Assembly (NCBI RefSeq): GCF_001623405.1
Contig: NZ_LUHG01000050.1
Location: 1-64,000, forward strand
Length of the DNA: 64,000 nucleotides
Source: Hydrotalea flava
GTDB lineage: Bacteria; Bacteroidota; Bacteroidia; Chitinophagales; Chitinophagaceae
Direction: 5' to 3'
Part shown: in pieces, positions 28,525-38,440 of the stretch
Position numbering within the stretch: the first letter of the stretch is position 1
Layout: the number at the start of each line of letters is the position of its first letter
Notes under the pieces: model-generated
Databases searched by the model: none
What the model saw: the letters and a program-made list of their open reading frames with translations, nothing else
What the model was told of the DNA's origin: nothing
Position numbers and translations under genes: made by a program

Positions 28525-29316
28525 TTAATGTTGTGGTTTTCTTGGTCCTCTGGAATCATTGTTCCTTCCACCGCCACGGTGATCTCCGCGATTACCACCT
28601 CCGCGCCTGTCATCTCCACCGGTTCTCTCTCTTCTATCGCTTAGGTCATTTTTCCCGCCAACAAAATTTGGGTTCAATTCGCGTTTACCTAAAACTTCAC
28701 CTTTACAAATCCAAACTTTGATACCAATTTTACCATATACTGTTTGTGCAAATACACTTGCATAATCAATATCCATACGTAATGTATGCAATGGTACACG
28801 GCCTTGTTTAAATTCTTCGCTACGTGCAATTTCAGCACCACCTAAACGCCCACTTACTCTTACTTTAATACCTTCTGCACCCATTCTAAGTGTGGAGGCA
28901 ATAGCCATTTTAATGGCACGTTTAAAGTTGATACGATTTTCAATTTGCCGTGCAATAGTATCGCCAACAATGGTTGCATCTAATTCAGGACGACGTATTT
29001 CAAGAATATTGATTTGAACATCATCCTTACCCGTTAATTTCTTCAATTCTTCCTTAATACTATCTACTTCACCACCACCTTTACCGATGATAATACCTGG
29101 TTTTGATGTATGAATGGTAACGATAAGTTTACCAAGCGTACGCTCAATAACTATTTTTGCTATACCACCTTTGTTGATACGGGCATTCAGGTAAGTACGG
29201 ATTTTTTGATCCTCAATTAACTTAATGGCAAAGTCTTTTTTATTGCCATACCAGTTACTTTCCCATCCGCGGATGATACCTAACCTGTTACCAATTGGAT
29301 TTGCTTTCTGACCCAT
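28525..29316 (-). CDS. rpsC: 30S ribosomal protein S3 with an RG-rich tail
   Basis: 263 residues. The KH domain holds [20 protein letters not shown], and the C-terminal domain has [20 protein letters not shown]. After about residue 215 comes a tail of roughly 45 residues, rich in Gly, Arg, Asp and Asn (several RGG and RG units), beyond the end of the E. coli protein. S3 lines the mRNA entry tunnel; the tail could add RNA contacts. Confidence 0.96.
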   Translation of the reverse strand: MGQKANPIGNRLGIIRGWESNWYGNKKDFAIKLIEDQKIRTYLNARINKGGIAKIVIERTLGKLIVTIHTSKPGIIIGKGGGEVDSIKEELKKLTGKDDVQINILEIRRPELDATIVGDTIARQIENRINFKRAIKMAIASTLRMGAEGIKVRVSGRLGGAEIARSEEFKQGRVPLHTLRMDIDYASVFAQTVYGKIGIKVWICKGEVLGKRELNPNFVGGKNDLSDRRERTGGDDRRGGGNRGDHRGGGRNNDSRGPRKPQH

Positions 29317-29329
29317 AATATGGTTTCAA

Positions 29330-29674
29330 TTAGTTTTTAGAATCTACAATGATTGTTACATGATTGCTGCGTTTTCTTACTCTGTAACCACGACCTTGTG
29401 GTGCCGGGCGCATTCTTTTTAGAGTGCGGCCACCATCTACAAAAATTGTTTTTACAATAAGACTACTATCTGCAGCACTGGCTCCATTATTTTTTTGTTC
29501 CCAATTATTAATGGCACTCTTCAACAGTTTTGCTAACGGGGTAGCATTGTGTTGCGGGTGAAATTCTAATATAGCCAAAGCCTTTTCTACTTCCATTCCA
29601 CGGATCACATCGGCTAATAACCGCATTTTCAGCGGACCAGTGGGATAATTTTTCAGTTTAGCTACTGCTTCCAT
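29330..29674 (-). CDS. rplV: 50S ribosomal protein L22
   Basis: 114 residues from ATG 29674 ([26 protein letters not shown]), the usual lineage start; a TTG at 29701 would add nine residues. The beta-hairpin reaching the exit tunnel has [23 protein letters not shown]. Canonical order. Confidence 0.96.
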   Translation of the reverse strand: MEAVAKLKNYPTGPLKMRLLADVIRGMEVEKALAILEFHPQHNATPLAKLLKSAINNWEQKNNGASAADSSLIVKTIFVDGGRTLKRMRPAPQGRGYRVRKRSNHVTIIVDSKN

Positions 29675-29729
29675 TTTGATTTGATTTCTATCATTCGGCA
29701 AACTGTTTTAAGGTTTGCCCTGAATTAAT

Positions 29730-29999
29730 TTATTTTTTTTGTCCTGAGTGACCTCTGAAGTTTCTGGTAGGCGCAAATTCTCCTAATTTATGTCCAACCA
29801 TAAATTCAGTTACATATACCGGTATAAACTTGTTACCATTGTGTACAGCAAATGTATGCCCAACAAAATCGGGTGTAATTGTACTGCGGCGGCTCCAGGT
29901 TTTTATCACCCCTTTCTTTGTTTTACCTTCGTTGATGGCGGTTACTTTTTCATCAAGATTTGCGTCAACGTAAGGACCTTTTTTAATCGAACGACCCAT
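29730..29999 (-). CDS. rpsS: 30S ribosomal protein S19
   Basis: 89 residues, starting [19 protein letters not shown] and with [28 protein letters not shown]. It lies in the 30S head. Canonical place between rplB and rplV. Confidence 0.97.
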   Translation of the reverse strand: MGRSIKKGPYVDANLDEKVTAINEGKTKKGVIKTWSRRSTITPDFVGHTFAVHNGNKFIPVYVTEFMVGHKLGEFAPTRNFRGHSGQKK

Positions 30000-30035
30000 T
30001 TGGATTTACGATTTAGTGCGTTTATCTAAATATTG

Positions 30036-30875
30036 TTACTTGGTAATTTTTTTACCATCTCTTCTTTGAATAATCAGCTTATCACTGGCTTTGCCTCTTG
30101 TTCTGGTTTTTTCACCTTTGGCATATTTACCGGTTCTGCTGCGTGGATGACCTCCGGAAGCTTTACCTTCACCACCACCCATTGGGTGATCTACGGGGTT
30201 CATGGCTACGCCTCTAACTCTTGGGCGAATTCCTTTCCAACGATTTACACCTGCTTTACCGGCAGTTTGTAAATTATGATCGCTATTAGATACCACTCCA
30301 ACAGTTGCATAACAGTTAATTAAAACTTTTCTCAACTCACCGGAAGGCATTTTTAATACAGCGTATTTTTCTTCTTTATTGGCCAATTGAGCTGATGCAC
30401 CGGCACTACGTGCTAGTTTTCCGCCCTGACCGGGTTGCATTTCAATATTATGAATATTGGTACCCAAGGGCATGTTCTTCATTTGAAGCGCATTTCCAAT
30501 TTCGGGGGCTACTGCATCGCCGGCAATAACTTTGGCACCTACCTGTAAACCCTGTGGAGCCAGAATATACCTTTTTTCACCATCTGCATATTGTAACAAA
30601 GCAATAAATGCGGTACGGTTAGGATCGTACTCAATTGATACAACAGTTGCTTCAATATTTTGCTTATTGCGTTTAAAGTCAATAATACGGTAATGTCTTT
30701 TATGACCTCCACCTATATAACGCATTGACCTGCGCCCCTGAGCATTACGTCCACCTGTTTTTTTAAGTGGTTCTAACAAGCTTTTTTCAGGCTCATTAGT
30801 GGTAATTTCAGCATAAGCATTGCCAATTCTCCAACGGGTGCCGGCAGTGATTGGTTTGTACTTTTTTAATGCCAT
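30036..30875 (-). CDS. rplB: 50S ribosomal protein L2
   Basis: 279 residues. It has the RNA-binding domain ([20 protein letters not shown]) and the peptidyl-transferase-proximal signature [22 protein letters not shown], including the conserved His. Canonical order after rplW. Confidence 0.98.
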   Translation of the reverse strand: MALKKYKPITAGTRWRIGNAYAEITTNEPEKSLLEPLKKTGGRNAQGRRSMRYIGGGHKRHYRIIDFKRNKQNIEATVVSIEYDPNRTAFIALLQYADGEKRYILAPQGLQVGAKVIAGDAVAPEIGNALQMKNMPLGTNIHNIEMQPGQGGKLARSAGASAQLANKEEKYAVLKMPSGELRKVLINCYATVGVVSNSDHNLQTAGKAGVNRWKGIRPRVRGVAMNPVDHPMGGGEGKASGGHPRSRTGKYAKGEKTRTRGKASDKLIIQRRDGKKITK

Positions 30876-30920
30876 TGTTTCTTAAATTTTAATGCGAAAT
30901 TTTCAGCTTCGCTGCTATAA

Positions 30921-31220
30921 CTAAATGTTTGCGTATAAATCAATTGTATCACCTTCAGCAACTGTTACCAATGCCTTTTTATAAGATGATTTTTTTCCTT
31001 TGATAAAGCCAGCTTTTGTATAACGGGTTTTATTTTTTCCGGGAACTACAACTGTGTTTACATCCACAACTGTAATGCCATAAAAAGCTTCAATTGCCTG
31101 TTTTATTTGAAGTTTATTGGCTGCACGAACTACTTTAAAAGTATAACGGCGTAACTTTTCCTGTTGAGCATTTGCCTTTTCAGATAAAATAGGCTTAATT
31201 AAAATATCAGTTGGTTTCAT
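30921..31220 (-). CDS. rplW: 50S ribosomal protein L23
   Basis: 99 residues with ILIKPILSEKANAQQEKLRRYTFKV and IKQAIEAFYGITVVDVNT. It is the docking site for trigger factor and SRP at the exit tunnel. Canonical order after rplD. Confidence 0.96.
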   Translation of the reverse strand: MKPTDILIKPILSEKANAQQEKLRRYTFKVVRAANKLQIKQAIEAFYGITVVDVNTVVVPGKNKTRYTKAGFIKGKKSSYKKALVTVAEGDTIDLYANI

Positions 31221-31247
31221 TCTATTTCTTTTGAAACGTTTGTTAAA

Positions 31248-31883
31248 TTATGCTTCTACTATTTCGTTTTCTGCAAATATCTTCGCTGCATTTTCTGTAA
31301 TTACCAAAACATCCGCATTCATTAGGTCATACGTATTAATATCTGCCAACAATGTACTGGTAATGTTTGGAATATTTCTGGTACTTAAATACACATTATC
31401 ATTATACTCGGGTAATACAATCATTGCTTTCTTTGCAGCTATCTGCAAAGCACGCATTACATTGGTAATTTCTTTTGTTTTAGGAGCATTCATAGCAATA
31501 TCTTCTATCACAATAATGGCATTTTCTTTTGCTTTATAGCTTAGGGCAGAAATTTTTGCCAAATCTTTTACTTTACGGTTTAATTTAAAAGCATAAGCAT
31601 GTGGCTTAGGTCCGAAAATAGTACCACCACCTTTATACAAAGGGTTACGGATATTACCCTTACGAGAACCACCTGTACCTTTTTGTTTGTGTAATTTACG
31701 GCTGGCACCATGTACCTCAGCACGGGTTTTTACTTTATGTGTACCCTGACGCTGTGCAGCTAAATGTTGTTTAACAGCCAAATAAATAACATGGTCATTA
31801 GGTTCAATACCAAAAATATCTTCCGGTAACTCAACCGTTCTGCCTGTTTTTTCGCCTTTTATATTTAATATTTCTAATTGCAT
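31248..31883 (-). CDS. rplD: 50S ribosomal protein L4
   Basis: 211 residues. The tunnel loop is visible in RAEVHGASRKLHKQKGTGGSRKGNIRNPLYKGGGTIFGP. In E. coli L4 represses its own operon through an S10 leader; whether that applies here is unknown. Confidence 0.97.
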   Translation of the reverse strand: MQLEILNIKGEKTGRTVELPEDIFGIEPNDHVIYLAVKQHLAAQRQGTHKVKTRAEVHGASRKLHKQKGTGGSRKGNIRNPLYKGGGTIFGPKPHAYAFKLNRKVKDLAKISALSYKAKENAIIVIEDIAMNAPKTKEITNVMRALQIAAKKAMIVLPEYNDNVYLSTRNIPNITSTLLADINTYDLMNADVLVITENAAKIFAENEIVEA

Positions 31884-31905
31884 GATTTGTGTGAATTATA
31901 GGTGA

Positions 31906-32523
31906 CTACTTCTGGATATAAACAATAGAACCGTTATGACCCGGTACTGAACCACTAATTAACAGATAATTTTTCTCAGAAAAAATTTTTACTATTTTCA
32001 ATCCTTTCATTTTTACACGGTCATTACCCATTCGACCTGCCATTCTCATTCCTTTAAAAACTCTTGAAGGATAAGATGAACCACCGATTGAACCGGGAGC
32101 TCTTGAACGGTCGTGCTGACCATGTGATGCTTCACCAACACCGCTGAAACCATGACGCTTTACAACACCCTGAAAACCTTTTCCTTTTGTGGTGCCAATT
32201 ACTTCAACAGCATCACCTTCAGAAAAGATATCGAGTGTAATGGTTTCGCCTAATGCTTTTTCAATGGAATAGTTGCGAAATTCTTTTATAAATCTTTTGG
32301 GAGAAGTTTGAGCTTTTACGAAATGATTCAGCTCAGATTTAGTGGAGTGTTTTTCTTTTTTATCGGTGAAGCCTAATTGCAAAGCTTCGTAACCGTCTGT
32401 TTCTTTGGTTTTCACTTGTGTTACTACACAAGGACCTGCCTCAATAATGGTACATGCCACCTGTTTGCCATCTTGGGCAAAAATGCTGGTCATTCCAATT
32501 TTTTTTCCAATAATACCTTTCAT
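31906..32523 (-). CDS. rplC: 50S ribosomal protein L3
   Basis: 205 residues from ATG 32523 ([20 protein letters not shown]), the family start; the frame is open upstream to 32583. Signature [20 protein letters not shown] and [19 protein letters not shown]. It is preceded by an unusually long 263-bp gap after rpsJ with alternative hairpins. Confidence 0.97.
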   Translation of the reverse strand: MKGIIGKKIGMTSIFAQDGKQVACTIIEAGPCVVTQVKTKETDGYEALQLGFTDKKEKHSTKSELNHFVKAQTSPKRFIKEFRNYSIEKALGETITLDIFSEGDAVEVIGTTKGKGFQGVVKRHGFSGVGEASHGQHDRSRAPGSIGGSSYPSRVFKGMRMAGRMGNDRVKMKGLKIVKIFSEKNYLLISGSVPGHNGSIVYIQK

Positions 32524-32786
32524 GTTTTGCGGTTTTTGCCCCGCTAAGGTGTAGAGGACATTTTGCCATGAAGCAAAATTCAATCCTTGTTTGCTGCCGA
32601 CCTTTTCCCTTTTGCCACCAAAACCCGGTGGTTTTGCTTGCTCTTTGAAATATACATTTCAAAGACGATGGAAGTACCGGAAGTAAACAAACCTCGAAGG
32701 GCCTGTTTATATGTCAAATTTTATATTCAAAAACCAGAGCTCCTTTTTCAATTACGATTGGGAGGTAGCCTACTTAATCAATTTTA
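32524..32786 (-). promoter_or_regulatory. Candidate structured leader upstream of rplC
   Basis: The 263-bp rpsJ-rplC gap is far longer than the other gaps in the operon. It holds a 9-bp perfect stem, CTTTGAAAT (32643-32651) with ATTTCAAAG (32656-32664), around a 4-nt loop. It also holds two hairpins that share bases and exclude each other: CCACC (32615-32619) with GGTGG (32627-32631), and CAAAACC (32619-32625) with GGTTTTG (32630-32636). This suggests a regulatory mRNA element; the ligand or protein is unknown. Confidence 0.45.
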
Positions 32787-33092
32787 TCAAGCTTTGATTT
32801 CCACTTCAACACCGGAAGGTAAATCTAATTTGCTCAAAGCATCAACCGTTCTGGATGATGATGTATAAATATCTAATAACCGCTTGTGCGTACACAACTG
32901 GAATTGCTCTCTGCTTTTTTTATTCACGTGGGGTGAACGCAAAACAGTAAAAATTCTTTTATGCGTAGGCAAAGGAATAGGTCCGGTTACAACGGCACCA
33001 GTACTACGAACAGTTTTCACAATTTTCTCGGCAGATTTATCTACCAGATTGTGATCGTATGATTGTAATTTTATTCTGATTCTTTGAGACAT
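32787..33092 (-). CDS. rpsJ: 30S ribosomal protein S10
   Basis: 101 residues from ATG 33092 ([25 protein letters not shown]), the standard S10 length and start. It has [28 protein letters not shown], the 16S-binding loop also used for NusB in antitermination. First gene of the S10-spc unit. Confidence 0.97.
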   Translation of the reverse strand: MSQRIRIKLQSYDHNLVDKSAEKIVKTVRSTGAVVTGPIPLPTHKRIFTVLRSPHVNKKSREQFQLCTHKRLLDIYTSSSRTVDALSKLDLPSGVEVEIKA

Positions 33093-33099
33093 AATCTTT

Positions 33100-33119
33100 A
33101 CCCAATTTTCCGATTGGGT
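33100..33119 (-). promoter_or_regulatory. Hairpin in the rpsJ 5' leader
   Basis: ACCCAAT and ATTGGGT form a 7-bp stem with a 6-nt loop, at the predicted 5' end of the mRNA and ending 7 bp before the rpsJ ATG. It could block or expose the start. Confidence 0.5.
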
Positions 33120-33121
33120 TG

Positions 33122-33152
33122 CAAAGGTATGGCTACAGGTTTGAATGGGCAA
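33122..33152 (-). promoter_or_regulatory. Promoter of the S10-spc operon
   Basis: On the minus strand TACCTTTG (plus-strand 33122-33129) is preceded by TTG (33150-33152) at 20 nt, an excellent match to the Bacteroidota promoter. It lies between the fusA terminator and rpsJ. Confidence 0.75.
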
Positions 33153-33222
33153 GAAAAAAGAAAGTTTTTTTAAAAAAATTGAAAAAAAATTGAAAAATTT
33201 TTTGTGCATGGTTTGTACTACT

Positions 33223-33258
33223 AAAAAAAAGGAGCCACATTTTAATGAATGTGGCTCC
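33223..33258 (-). terminator. Intrinsic terminator of fusA
   Basis: A perfect 11-bp stem, GGAGCCACATT with AATGTGGCTCC (33231-33241 and 33248-33258), is followed by eight T on the minus strand. It separates fusA from the S10 operon. Confidence 0.9.
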
Positions 33259-33285
33259 CCAATTGTGTACTTTTCTATGCTAAAA

Positions 33286-35436
33286 TTAATCTTCTACTTT
33301 TACTTTCCCTTTATTTTTGGCCATTACTTCTTCTGCTATGTTATTGGGAGCAGGTGCATAATGAGAAAATTCCATGGTGGAAGTAGCACGACCTGAAGAT
33401 AAAGAACGTAACTGGGTTACATAACCAAACATTTCACTCAATGGAACTTTGGCTTTAATTACCTGTAAATTGTTACGGTTATCCATTCCTTCCAACATTC
33501 CTCTTCTGCGGTTTAAGTCGCCGGTTACATCACCCATGTACTGATCTGGAGTTAATACTTCCACTTTCATAATGGGTTCTAATAAAACCGGCTTTGCTTT
33601 TTTTGCAGCTTCACGAAATCCTGATTTGGCACAAAGCTCAAATGACATGGAGTCTGAATCCACATCATGGTAACTACCATCAAAAACTCTGATTTTCATG
33701 TTATTAACCGGATATCCTGCCAATACACCGGTTCCCATTGCTGTTTCAAAACCTTTTTGGATAGCAGGTACAAATTCACGAGGAATAGAACCTCCGAATA
33801 TATCGTTTACAAATTGGAAATTCTTTCCTTCATTTTCTTTTAACCATTCATCGTCGGCGGGGCCAATTTCAAATTGAATATCGGCAAATTTACCGCGACC
33901 ACCCGTTTGTTTTTTCAATATTTCGCGATGTTGAATGGTTGCCTGGAAGGCTTCTTTGTATGCTACTTGTGGTGCACCCTGATTTACTTCTACTTTAAAT
34001 TCGCGGCGCATCCTGTCAAGAATAATTTCCAAATGCAATTCTCCCATGCCACGCAAAATGGTTTGCCCGGTATCTTCATCTGTGTTTACACGCAAAGTAG
34101 GATCTTCTTCAACCAATTTGGCAATGGCCATACCCATTTTGTCCACATCGGCTTGTGTTTTAGGCTCAATGGCAATGGCAATAACCGGCTCAGGAATAAA
34201 CATATTTTCCAGTACAATTGGATGTGCTTCATCACAAAGTGTATCTCCGGTTTTAATTTCTTTGAAACCAACTGCAGCAGCAATATCGCCCGCTTCAATA
34301 AAATCGATTGGGTTTTGCTTGTTGGCAAACATCTTCATAATACGGCTGATACGCTCTTTTTTACCGCTTCTTACGTTTAATACATAGCTGCCGGCATCTA
34401 AATGGCCACTGTAACAGCGGAAGAAAGCCAAACGACCCACAAAAGGATCGGTCATAATTTTGAAAGCCAGGGCTGCAAAAGGTTCTTTGGCATCGGGTTT
34501 ACGGGTAACTTCTAAACCGGTATCTGGGTTAATACCTGTTACTGCTTCAATATCAACCGGAGAAGGCAAATAGCGACAAACGGCGTCTAAAGCAGTTTGT
34601 ACGCCTTTGTTTTTGAACGAAGAACCACACATCATGGGCACTATACTTAAATCGATAGTAGCTTTACGAATGGCTTCATGAACCTCATCTTCGCTAATGG
34701 TATTCGGATCATCAAAGAATTTTTCCATTAAATGATCATCATATTCTGCAACCGCTTCAACTAAGTTTTGTCTCCAGAAATTTACTTCTTCCAACATATC
34801 TTCGGGCACCGGAATTTCATCAAAAGTCATTCCCTCTGTTTCAGCATGCCATACAATGCCTTTCATTTTAATTAAATCTACAACCCCTCTAAAATTATCT
34901 TCTGCCCCAATGGGTAATTGTAATGGTACAGCTTTGGCTCCAAGCATTTCTCTTACCTGTTTTACCACATTTAAGAAATCGGCACCGGAACGGTCCATTT
35001 TATTGACAAAACCAATACGAGGTACTTTGTAACGATTGGCTTGGCGCCATACGGTTTCTGATTGTGGCTCTACACCATCCACAGCCGAAAACAAGGCAAT
35101 CAACCCATCTAATACGCGCATTGAACGTTCCACTTCTACAGTAAAGTCAACGTGTCCGGGGGTATCAATAATATTAAAATAATATTTTTTTGTTTCAGGA
35201 GTAACTTTACCTAATACGGTTGGAAAATTCCATTGACAGCTTACTGCTGCTGAGGTAATGGTAATACCCCTTTCTTTTTCTTGTTCCATCCAGTCGGTAG
35301 TGGCAGCGCCATCGTGCACTTCGCCAATTTTATGTATCATACCGGTATACCGTAGGATACGCTCGGTAGTTGTGGTTTTACCGGCATCAATGTGAGCGGC
35401 AATACCAAAATTGCGTTGAAATTTCAAATCCGCCAT
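33286..35436 (-). CDS. fusA: Elongation factor G
   Basis: 716-residue translocation GTPase. G1 is [10 protein letters not shown]2 ERGITIT, G3 DTPGHVDF and G4 NKMDRSGAD, all in the first 145 residues, followed by domains II-V with [14 protein letters not shown]. It ends in a short Lys-rich tail ([10 protein letters not shown]). Unlike the continuous str operon of many bacteria it has its own promoter and terminator here. Confidence 0.98.
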   Translation of the reverse strand: MADLKFQRNFGIAAHIDAGKTTTTERILRYTGMIHKIGEVHDGAATTDWMEQEKERGITITSAAVSCQWNFPTVLGKVTPETKKYYFNIIDTPGHVDFTVEVERSMRVLDGLIALFSAVDGVEPQSETVWRQANRYKVPRIGFVNKMDRSGADFLNVVKQVREMLGAKAVPLQLPIGAEDNFRGVVDLIKMKGIVWHAETEGMTFDEIPVPEDMLEEVNFWRQNLVEAVAEYDDHLMEKFFDDPNTISEDEVHEAIRKATIDLSIVPMMCGSSFKNKGVQTALDAVCRYLPSPVDIEAVTGINPDTGLEVTRKPDAKEPFAALAFKIMTDPFVGRLAFFRCYSGHLDAGSYVLNVRSGKKERISRIMKMFANKQNPIDFIEAGDIAAAVGFKEIKTGDTLCDEAHPIVLENMFIPEPVIAIAIEPKTQADVDKMGMAIAKLVEEDPTLRVNTDEDTGQTILRGMGELHLEIILDRMRREFKVEVNQGAPQVAYKEAFQATIQHREILKKQTGGRGKFADIQFEIGPADDEWLKENEGKNFQFVNDIFGGSIPREFVPAIQKGFETAMGTGVLAGYPVNNMKIRVFDGSYHDVDSDSMSFELCAKSGFREAAKKAKPVLLEPIMKVEVLTPDQYMGDVTGDLNRRRGMLEGMDNRNNLQVIKAKVPLSEMFGYVTQLRSLSSGRATSTMEFSHYAPAPNNIAEEVMAKNKGKVKVED

Positions 35437-35465
35437 AAAGTGATTGTTTATTTTTTTTCAGGCGG

Positions 35466-35494
35466 CAAAGGTAGGGATTTAAGAATTTCTACAA
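35466..35494 (-). promoter_or_regulatory. Promoter of fusA
   Basis: TACCTTTG (plus-strand 35466-35473) with TTG at 35492-35494, 18 nt upstream, on the minus strand, about 30 bp before the fusA ATG. Confidence 0.7.
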
Positions 35495-35651
35495 GATTTT
35501 AATCAAAGATTTAATGATTAGTTGCTCAAATATGCAATTAATGGGTTAACAGTAAAGCAATTAGAGGAATGAAGCTATGTTTTTTATTGAGAATAATGAT
35601 TATATGTCAAGAAATTAGCAACCAATATCATTTCTTATAGCTTCTACCAAT

Positions 35652-35679
35652 AAAAAAGGCCACCTGATACAGGCAGCCT
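35652..35679 (-). terminator. Intrinsic terminator after rpsG
   Basis: A 10-bp stem with two G-U pairs, AGGCTGCCTG with CAGGTGGCCT on the minus strand, and a 3-nt loop, followed by TTTTTTA. It ends the rpsL-rpsG unit. Confidence 0.85.
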
Positions 35680-35699
35680 TTTTCTATATTATTTTTTAT

Positions 35700-36167
35700 T
35701 TACACTTTGAAATGTGAGAAAGCTTTGTTGGCTTCGGCCATTCTATGCACATCTTCTTTCTTTTTGAATGCACCTCCTTCCCCTTTGCTGGCAGCAATAA
35801 TTTCATTAGCCAGTTTATCGGCCATGGTTCTACCGTTTCTTTCGCGGCTGTAGCGCACCATCCATTTAATACTTAAAGATATTTTTCTGTCGGGGCGCAC
35901 TTCAGAAGGAATTTGAAAAGTAGCACCTCCAATTCTACGGCTGCGCACTTCTACAGCAGGGGTAATATTAGCTAAAGCTCTTTTCCAAACTTCATAACCA
36001 TCTTCATTGGTCATTTTAGACACTTTATCGATAGCATCGTAAAATATATTAATGGCGGTACTTTTTTTGCCATCCCACATTATATTATTGATAAAACGGC
36101 TTACTAATTTATCATTAAACCTACCGTCGGGTGCTATGGGTAATTTTTTGGCTTGTGCTTTACGCAT
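35700..36167 (-). CDS. rpsG: 30S ribosomal protein S7
   Basis: 155 residues, MRKAQAKKLPIAPDGRFNDKLVSRFIN, with the GGATFQIPSEVRPDRKISLSIKWMVRYSRER region that nucleates assembly of the 30S head. It follows rpsL by 29 bp and ends at an intrinsic terminator. Confidence 0.97.
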   Translation of the reverse strand: MRKAQAKKLPIAPDGRFNDKLVSRFINNIMWDGKKSTAINIFYDAIDKVSKMTNEDGYEVWKRALANITPAVEVRSRRIGGATFQIPSEVRPDRKISLSIKWMVRYSRERNGRTMADKLANEIIAASKGEGGAFKKKEDVHRMAEANKAFSHFKV

Positions 36168-36196
36168 GTTATATAAAAATTAGCTGTTTAACTGAA

Positions 36197-36577
36197 TTAT
36201 TTTTTCGCTTTTTCTTTCTTTGTACCGTATTTAGAGCGACTCTTTTTTCTGTCTTTAACACCGGCAGTATCTAAACTACCCCTTACAATATGGTAACGAA
36301 CACCGGGTAAATCTTTTACACGACCGCCTCTGATTAAAACGATAGAGTGCTCCTGTAGGTTATGACCTTCACCGGGTATATAAGCAATTACCTCAATTTT
36401 ATTTGTTAAACGTACTTTGGCCACTTTACGTAAAGCTGAGTTTGGCTTTTTAGGAGTTGTAGTGTATACACGGGTACAAACACCACGACGTTGTGGACAA
36501 GCGTCTAATGCTCTTGACTTACTTTTAGCCCTGATAATTTCGCGGCCTTTTCTAACTAATTGTTGTATAGTAGGCAT
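36197..36577 (-). CDS. rpsL: 30S ribosomal protein S12
   Basis: 126 residues, [21 protein letters not shown], with the decoding-centre loops [12 protein letters not shown] and [27 protein letters not shown]. These are the segments where streptomycin-resistance substitutions occur; Lys residues at those places appear wild type. First gene of the str unit. Confidence 0.98.
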   Translation of the reverse strand: MPTIQQLVRKGREIIRAKSKSRALDACPQRRGVCTRVYTTTPKKPNSALRKVAKVRLTNKIEVIAYIPGEGHNLQEHSIVLIRGGRVKDLPGVRYHIVRGSLDTAGVKDRKKSRSKYGTKKEKAKK

Positions 36578-36599
36578 TCTACTTTATTTAATTTTTAGG

Positions 36600-36634
36600 A
36601 CGGCAAAGGTAATAGCCCTTGCCGTAAATTCCAA
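36600..36634 (-). promoter_or_regulatory. rpsL promoter overlapped by a palindrome
   Basis: TACCTTTG (plus-strand 36604-36611) and TTG (36632-36634), 20 nt apart, form a strong Bacteroidota promoter. ACGGCAA (36600-36606) and TTGCCGT (36619-36625), with inner GG/CC pairs, make a palindrome covering the -7 box. Confidence 0.7.
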
Positions 36635-36693
36635 AAAGAAAAATCTTAAAAGATAAAATTTATTTAAAAAGCTGGCGTTAGCAGCATAAAAAG

Positions 36694-37758
36694 CTAAATT
36701 TTATACAGCCAGCCATGGGTATCTGCCACTTTTCCATAGCGTATTTGATTGAGTTTTTCACGAATGGCCGGGGCAATTTTCCAATTGTCGGTATCAAAAA
36801 CCATTTGCTCATTTTTATAACGTAATTCTTTTATAAGGGCTATGGTTGCTGCCGTTCCTGTTCCAAATACTTCTTGTAATGTTCCATTTTTATAGGCTAC
36901 TGTTACTTCATCTATGTTTATTTTTCTTTCTTCCACCGGTATACCCATTTCTTGCAACAACACCAAAACACTGTTTCTAGTAACGCCATTTAGTATGGTA
37001 CCTTCTTCTAACGAAGGTGTAATGGCAATATTATTAATAACAAAAACCACATTCATCATGCCCACTTCTTGTAGCCATTTGTGTTCAACAGCATCTGTCC
37101 AAAGTACCTGATCATACCCCATTTCATTGGCTTTTTTGGCAGCCATCATGCTACCGGCATAATTGCCTGCATTTTTTGAAAAACCAACGCCACCGCGGGC
37201 AGCACGGGTATAGATTTCTTCTACAAATATTTTCATGGGTTTGGCATAATAGGGGCCTGTTGGACTTAATAAAATAATGAAAGTATAGCTTTCAGATGGC
37301 TTTACGCCCAGTGTAACATCTGTAGAAAACATAACCGGCCGAATGTATAATGCATGTTCCGCCTTTGACGGAATCCAGTCTTTATCAATAGCCAGTAACT
37401 GATGCATGCCATCTATAAAAATATATTCAGGAACTTCCGGCATACACATTCTTTCGGCCGATAAATTAAATCGTATAAAATTATCGTAAGGCCTAAAAAT
37501 AAAGGCTTCTCCGGAAGCATGTTTGTAAGCTTTAATGCCTTCAAATATAGCCTGGCCATAATGCAAGGCGGCCAAGGAGGGCTCCATTTGTAATGATTGA
37601 TATGGAATAATTTGCGGATCCTGCCATGCCCCATTTTTATAAGTAGCCATAAACATATGGTCAGAAAAGTATTTCCCAAATGGGATATTCTCTAAACTTA
37701 AATTGCTTAACCTGCTGTGCGCAACTTTTGTAACAGGAAAGCCTGATGCCTTTATCAT
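36694..37758 (-). CDS. ilvE: Branched-chain-amino-acid aminotransferase
   Basis: 354 residues from ATG 37758 (MIKASGFPVTKV). A fold-type IV PLP enzyme of the long, eukaryote-like BCAT subgroup. The PLP lysine is in GFSKNAGNYAGS, and YGQAIFEGIKAY, FRPYDNFIRFN and EVFGTGTAATI are family signatures. It makes or degrades Leu, Ile and Val by transfer with glutamate. It is divergent from the gene at 37822. Confidence 0.95.
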   Translation of the reverse strand: MIKASGFPVTKVAHSRLSNLSLENIPFGKYFSDHMFMATYKNGAWQDPQIIPYQSLQMEPSLAALHYGQAIFEGIKAYKHASGEAFIFRPYDNFIRFNLSAERMCMPEVPEYIFIDGMHQLLAIDKDWIPSKAEHALYIRPVMFSTDVTLGVKPSESYTFIILLSPTGPYYAKPMKIFVEEIYTRAARGGVGFSKNAGNYAGSMMAAKKANEMGYDQVLWTDAVEHKWLQEVGMMNVVFVINNIAITPSLEEGTILNGVTRNSVLVLLQEMGIPVEERKINIDEVTVAYKNGTLQEVFGTGTAATIALIKELRYKNEQMVFDTDNWKIAPAIREKLNQIRYGKVADTHGWLYKI

Positions 37759-37821
37759 ATCTTTATATTTTTGGTGCAAAGAAACAAAAAACTAACAAGT
37801 GTTTATTTAAAATTAATTCCG

Positions 37822-38427
37822 ATGAAATTTGAAGAGATACAGTTACCTGCAGACTATATTGCTTCCATGTACAAAGATACATTGGTAGTAATAGATAATC
37901 CAAATATAAATGACCAACCACAAAATGCACCCATTCAGGAGCATCAGAAAGCAAAAACTGCAACAACAACACTACAATCCAACAAAAAACAGGTAGTTCA
38001 GGCAGACAATTTAGACAATGCAACTGTATTGCCATTTTTAGGAGAGAATAAAAAGAAAATTACCATTTTAGTATGGGATGAAACCGTTCCTTTTATCCGA
38101 GAAGAATGGCTGCAATTTTTAAGTAATATACTTTTAGCCTGCAAACTGAATATAGGGGATGTAGCAATCGTAAATCAGTATACAACAATACAAACTTTCA
38201 AAACATTACAGCAAACATTACAGTCGAATTATTGCATCATGTTTTTAGCAGATATACAGACCCTTGATTTACCATTTGTTGTACCTGCCTATCAAGTGCA
38301 AAAGCATAGCAATTGCAGTTTTTTACCGGCAAAGTCCCTCAGCACTTATTTACCTGATGATGCTATTACAAAAGAAGAAAAAAGAAAACTTTGGTTAAGT
38401 TTGAAGAACCTGTTTAACTTAAAATAA
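37822..38427 (+). CDS. Hypothetical protein, first gene of the rdgB operon
   Basis: 201 residues from ATG 37822 (MKFEEIQLPADYIASMYKDTLVV). A Gln/Asn/Thr-rich linker (about residues 35-75) precedes a compact alpha/beta domain with KKITILVWDETVPFIREEWLQ and FLSNILLACKLNIGDVAIVN. No signal peptide, membrane segment or catalytic motif is visible. Only 13 bp separate it from rdgB, so a shared transcript is likely. The function is not recognised. Confidence 0.65.
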   Translation: MKFEEIQLPADYIASMYKDTLVVIDNPNINDQPQNAPIQEHQKAKTATTTLQSNKKQVVQADNLDNATVLPFLGENKKKITILVWDETVPFIREEWLQFLSNILLACKLNIGDVAIVNQYTTIQTFKTLQQTLQSNYCIMFLADIQTLDLPFVVPAYQVQKHSNCSFLPAKSLSTYLPDDAITKEEKRKLWLSLKNLFNLK

Positions 38428-38440
38428 CCTGCTAATTTTT

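Noticed and set aside
29790-30272. Plus-strand frames opposite rpsS and rplB
   Set aside because: Shadows created by the codon bias of the ribosomal genes; no independent evidence.
33874-34387. Long plus-strand frames inside fusA
   Set aside because: They are antisense shadows of a highly conserved gene, with no start signal or similarity.
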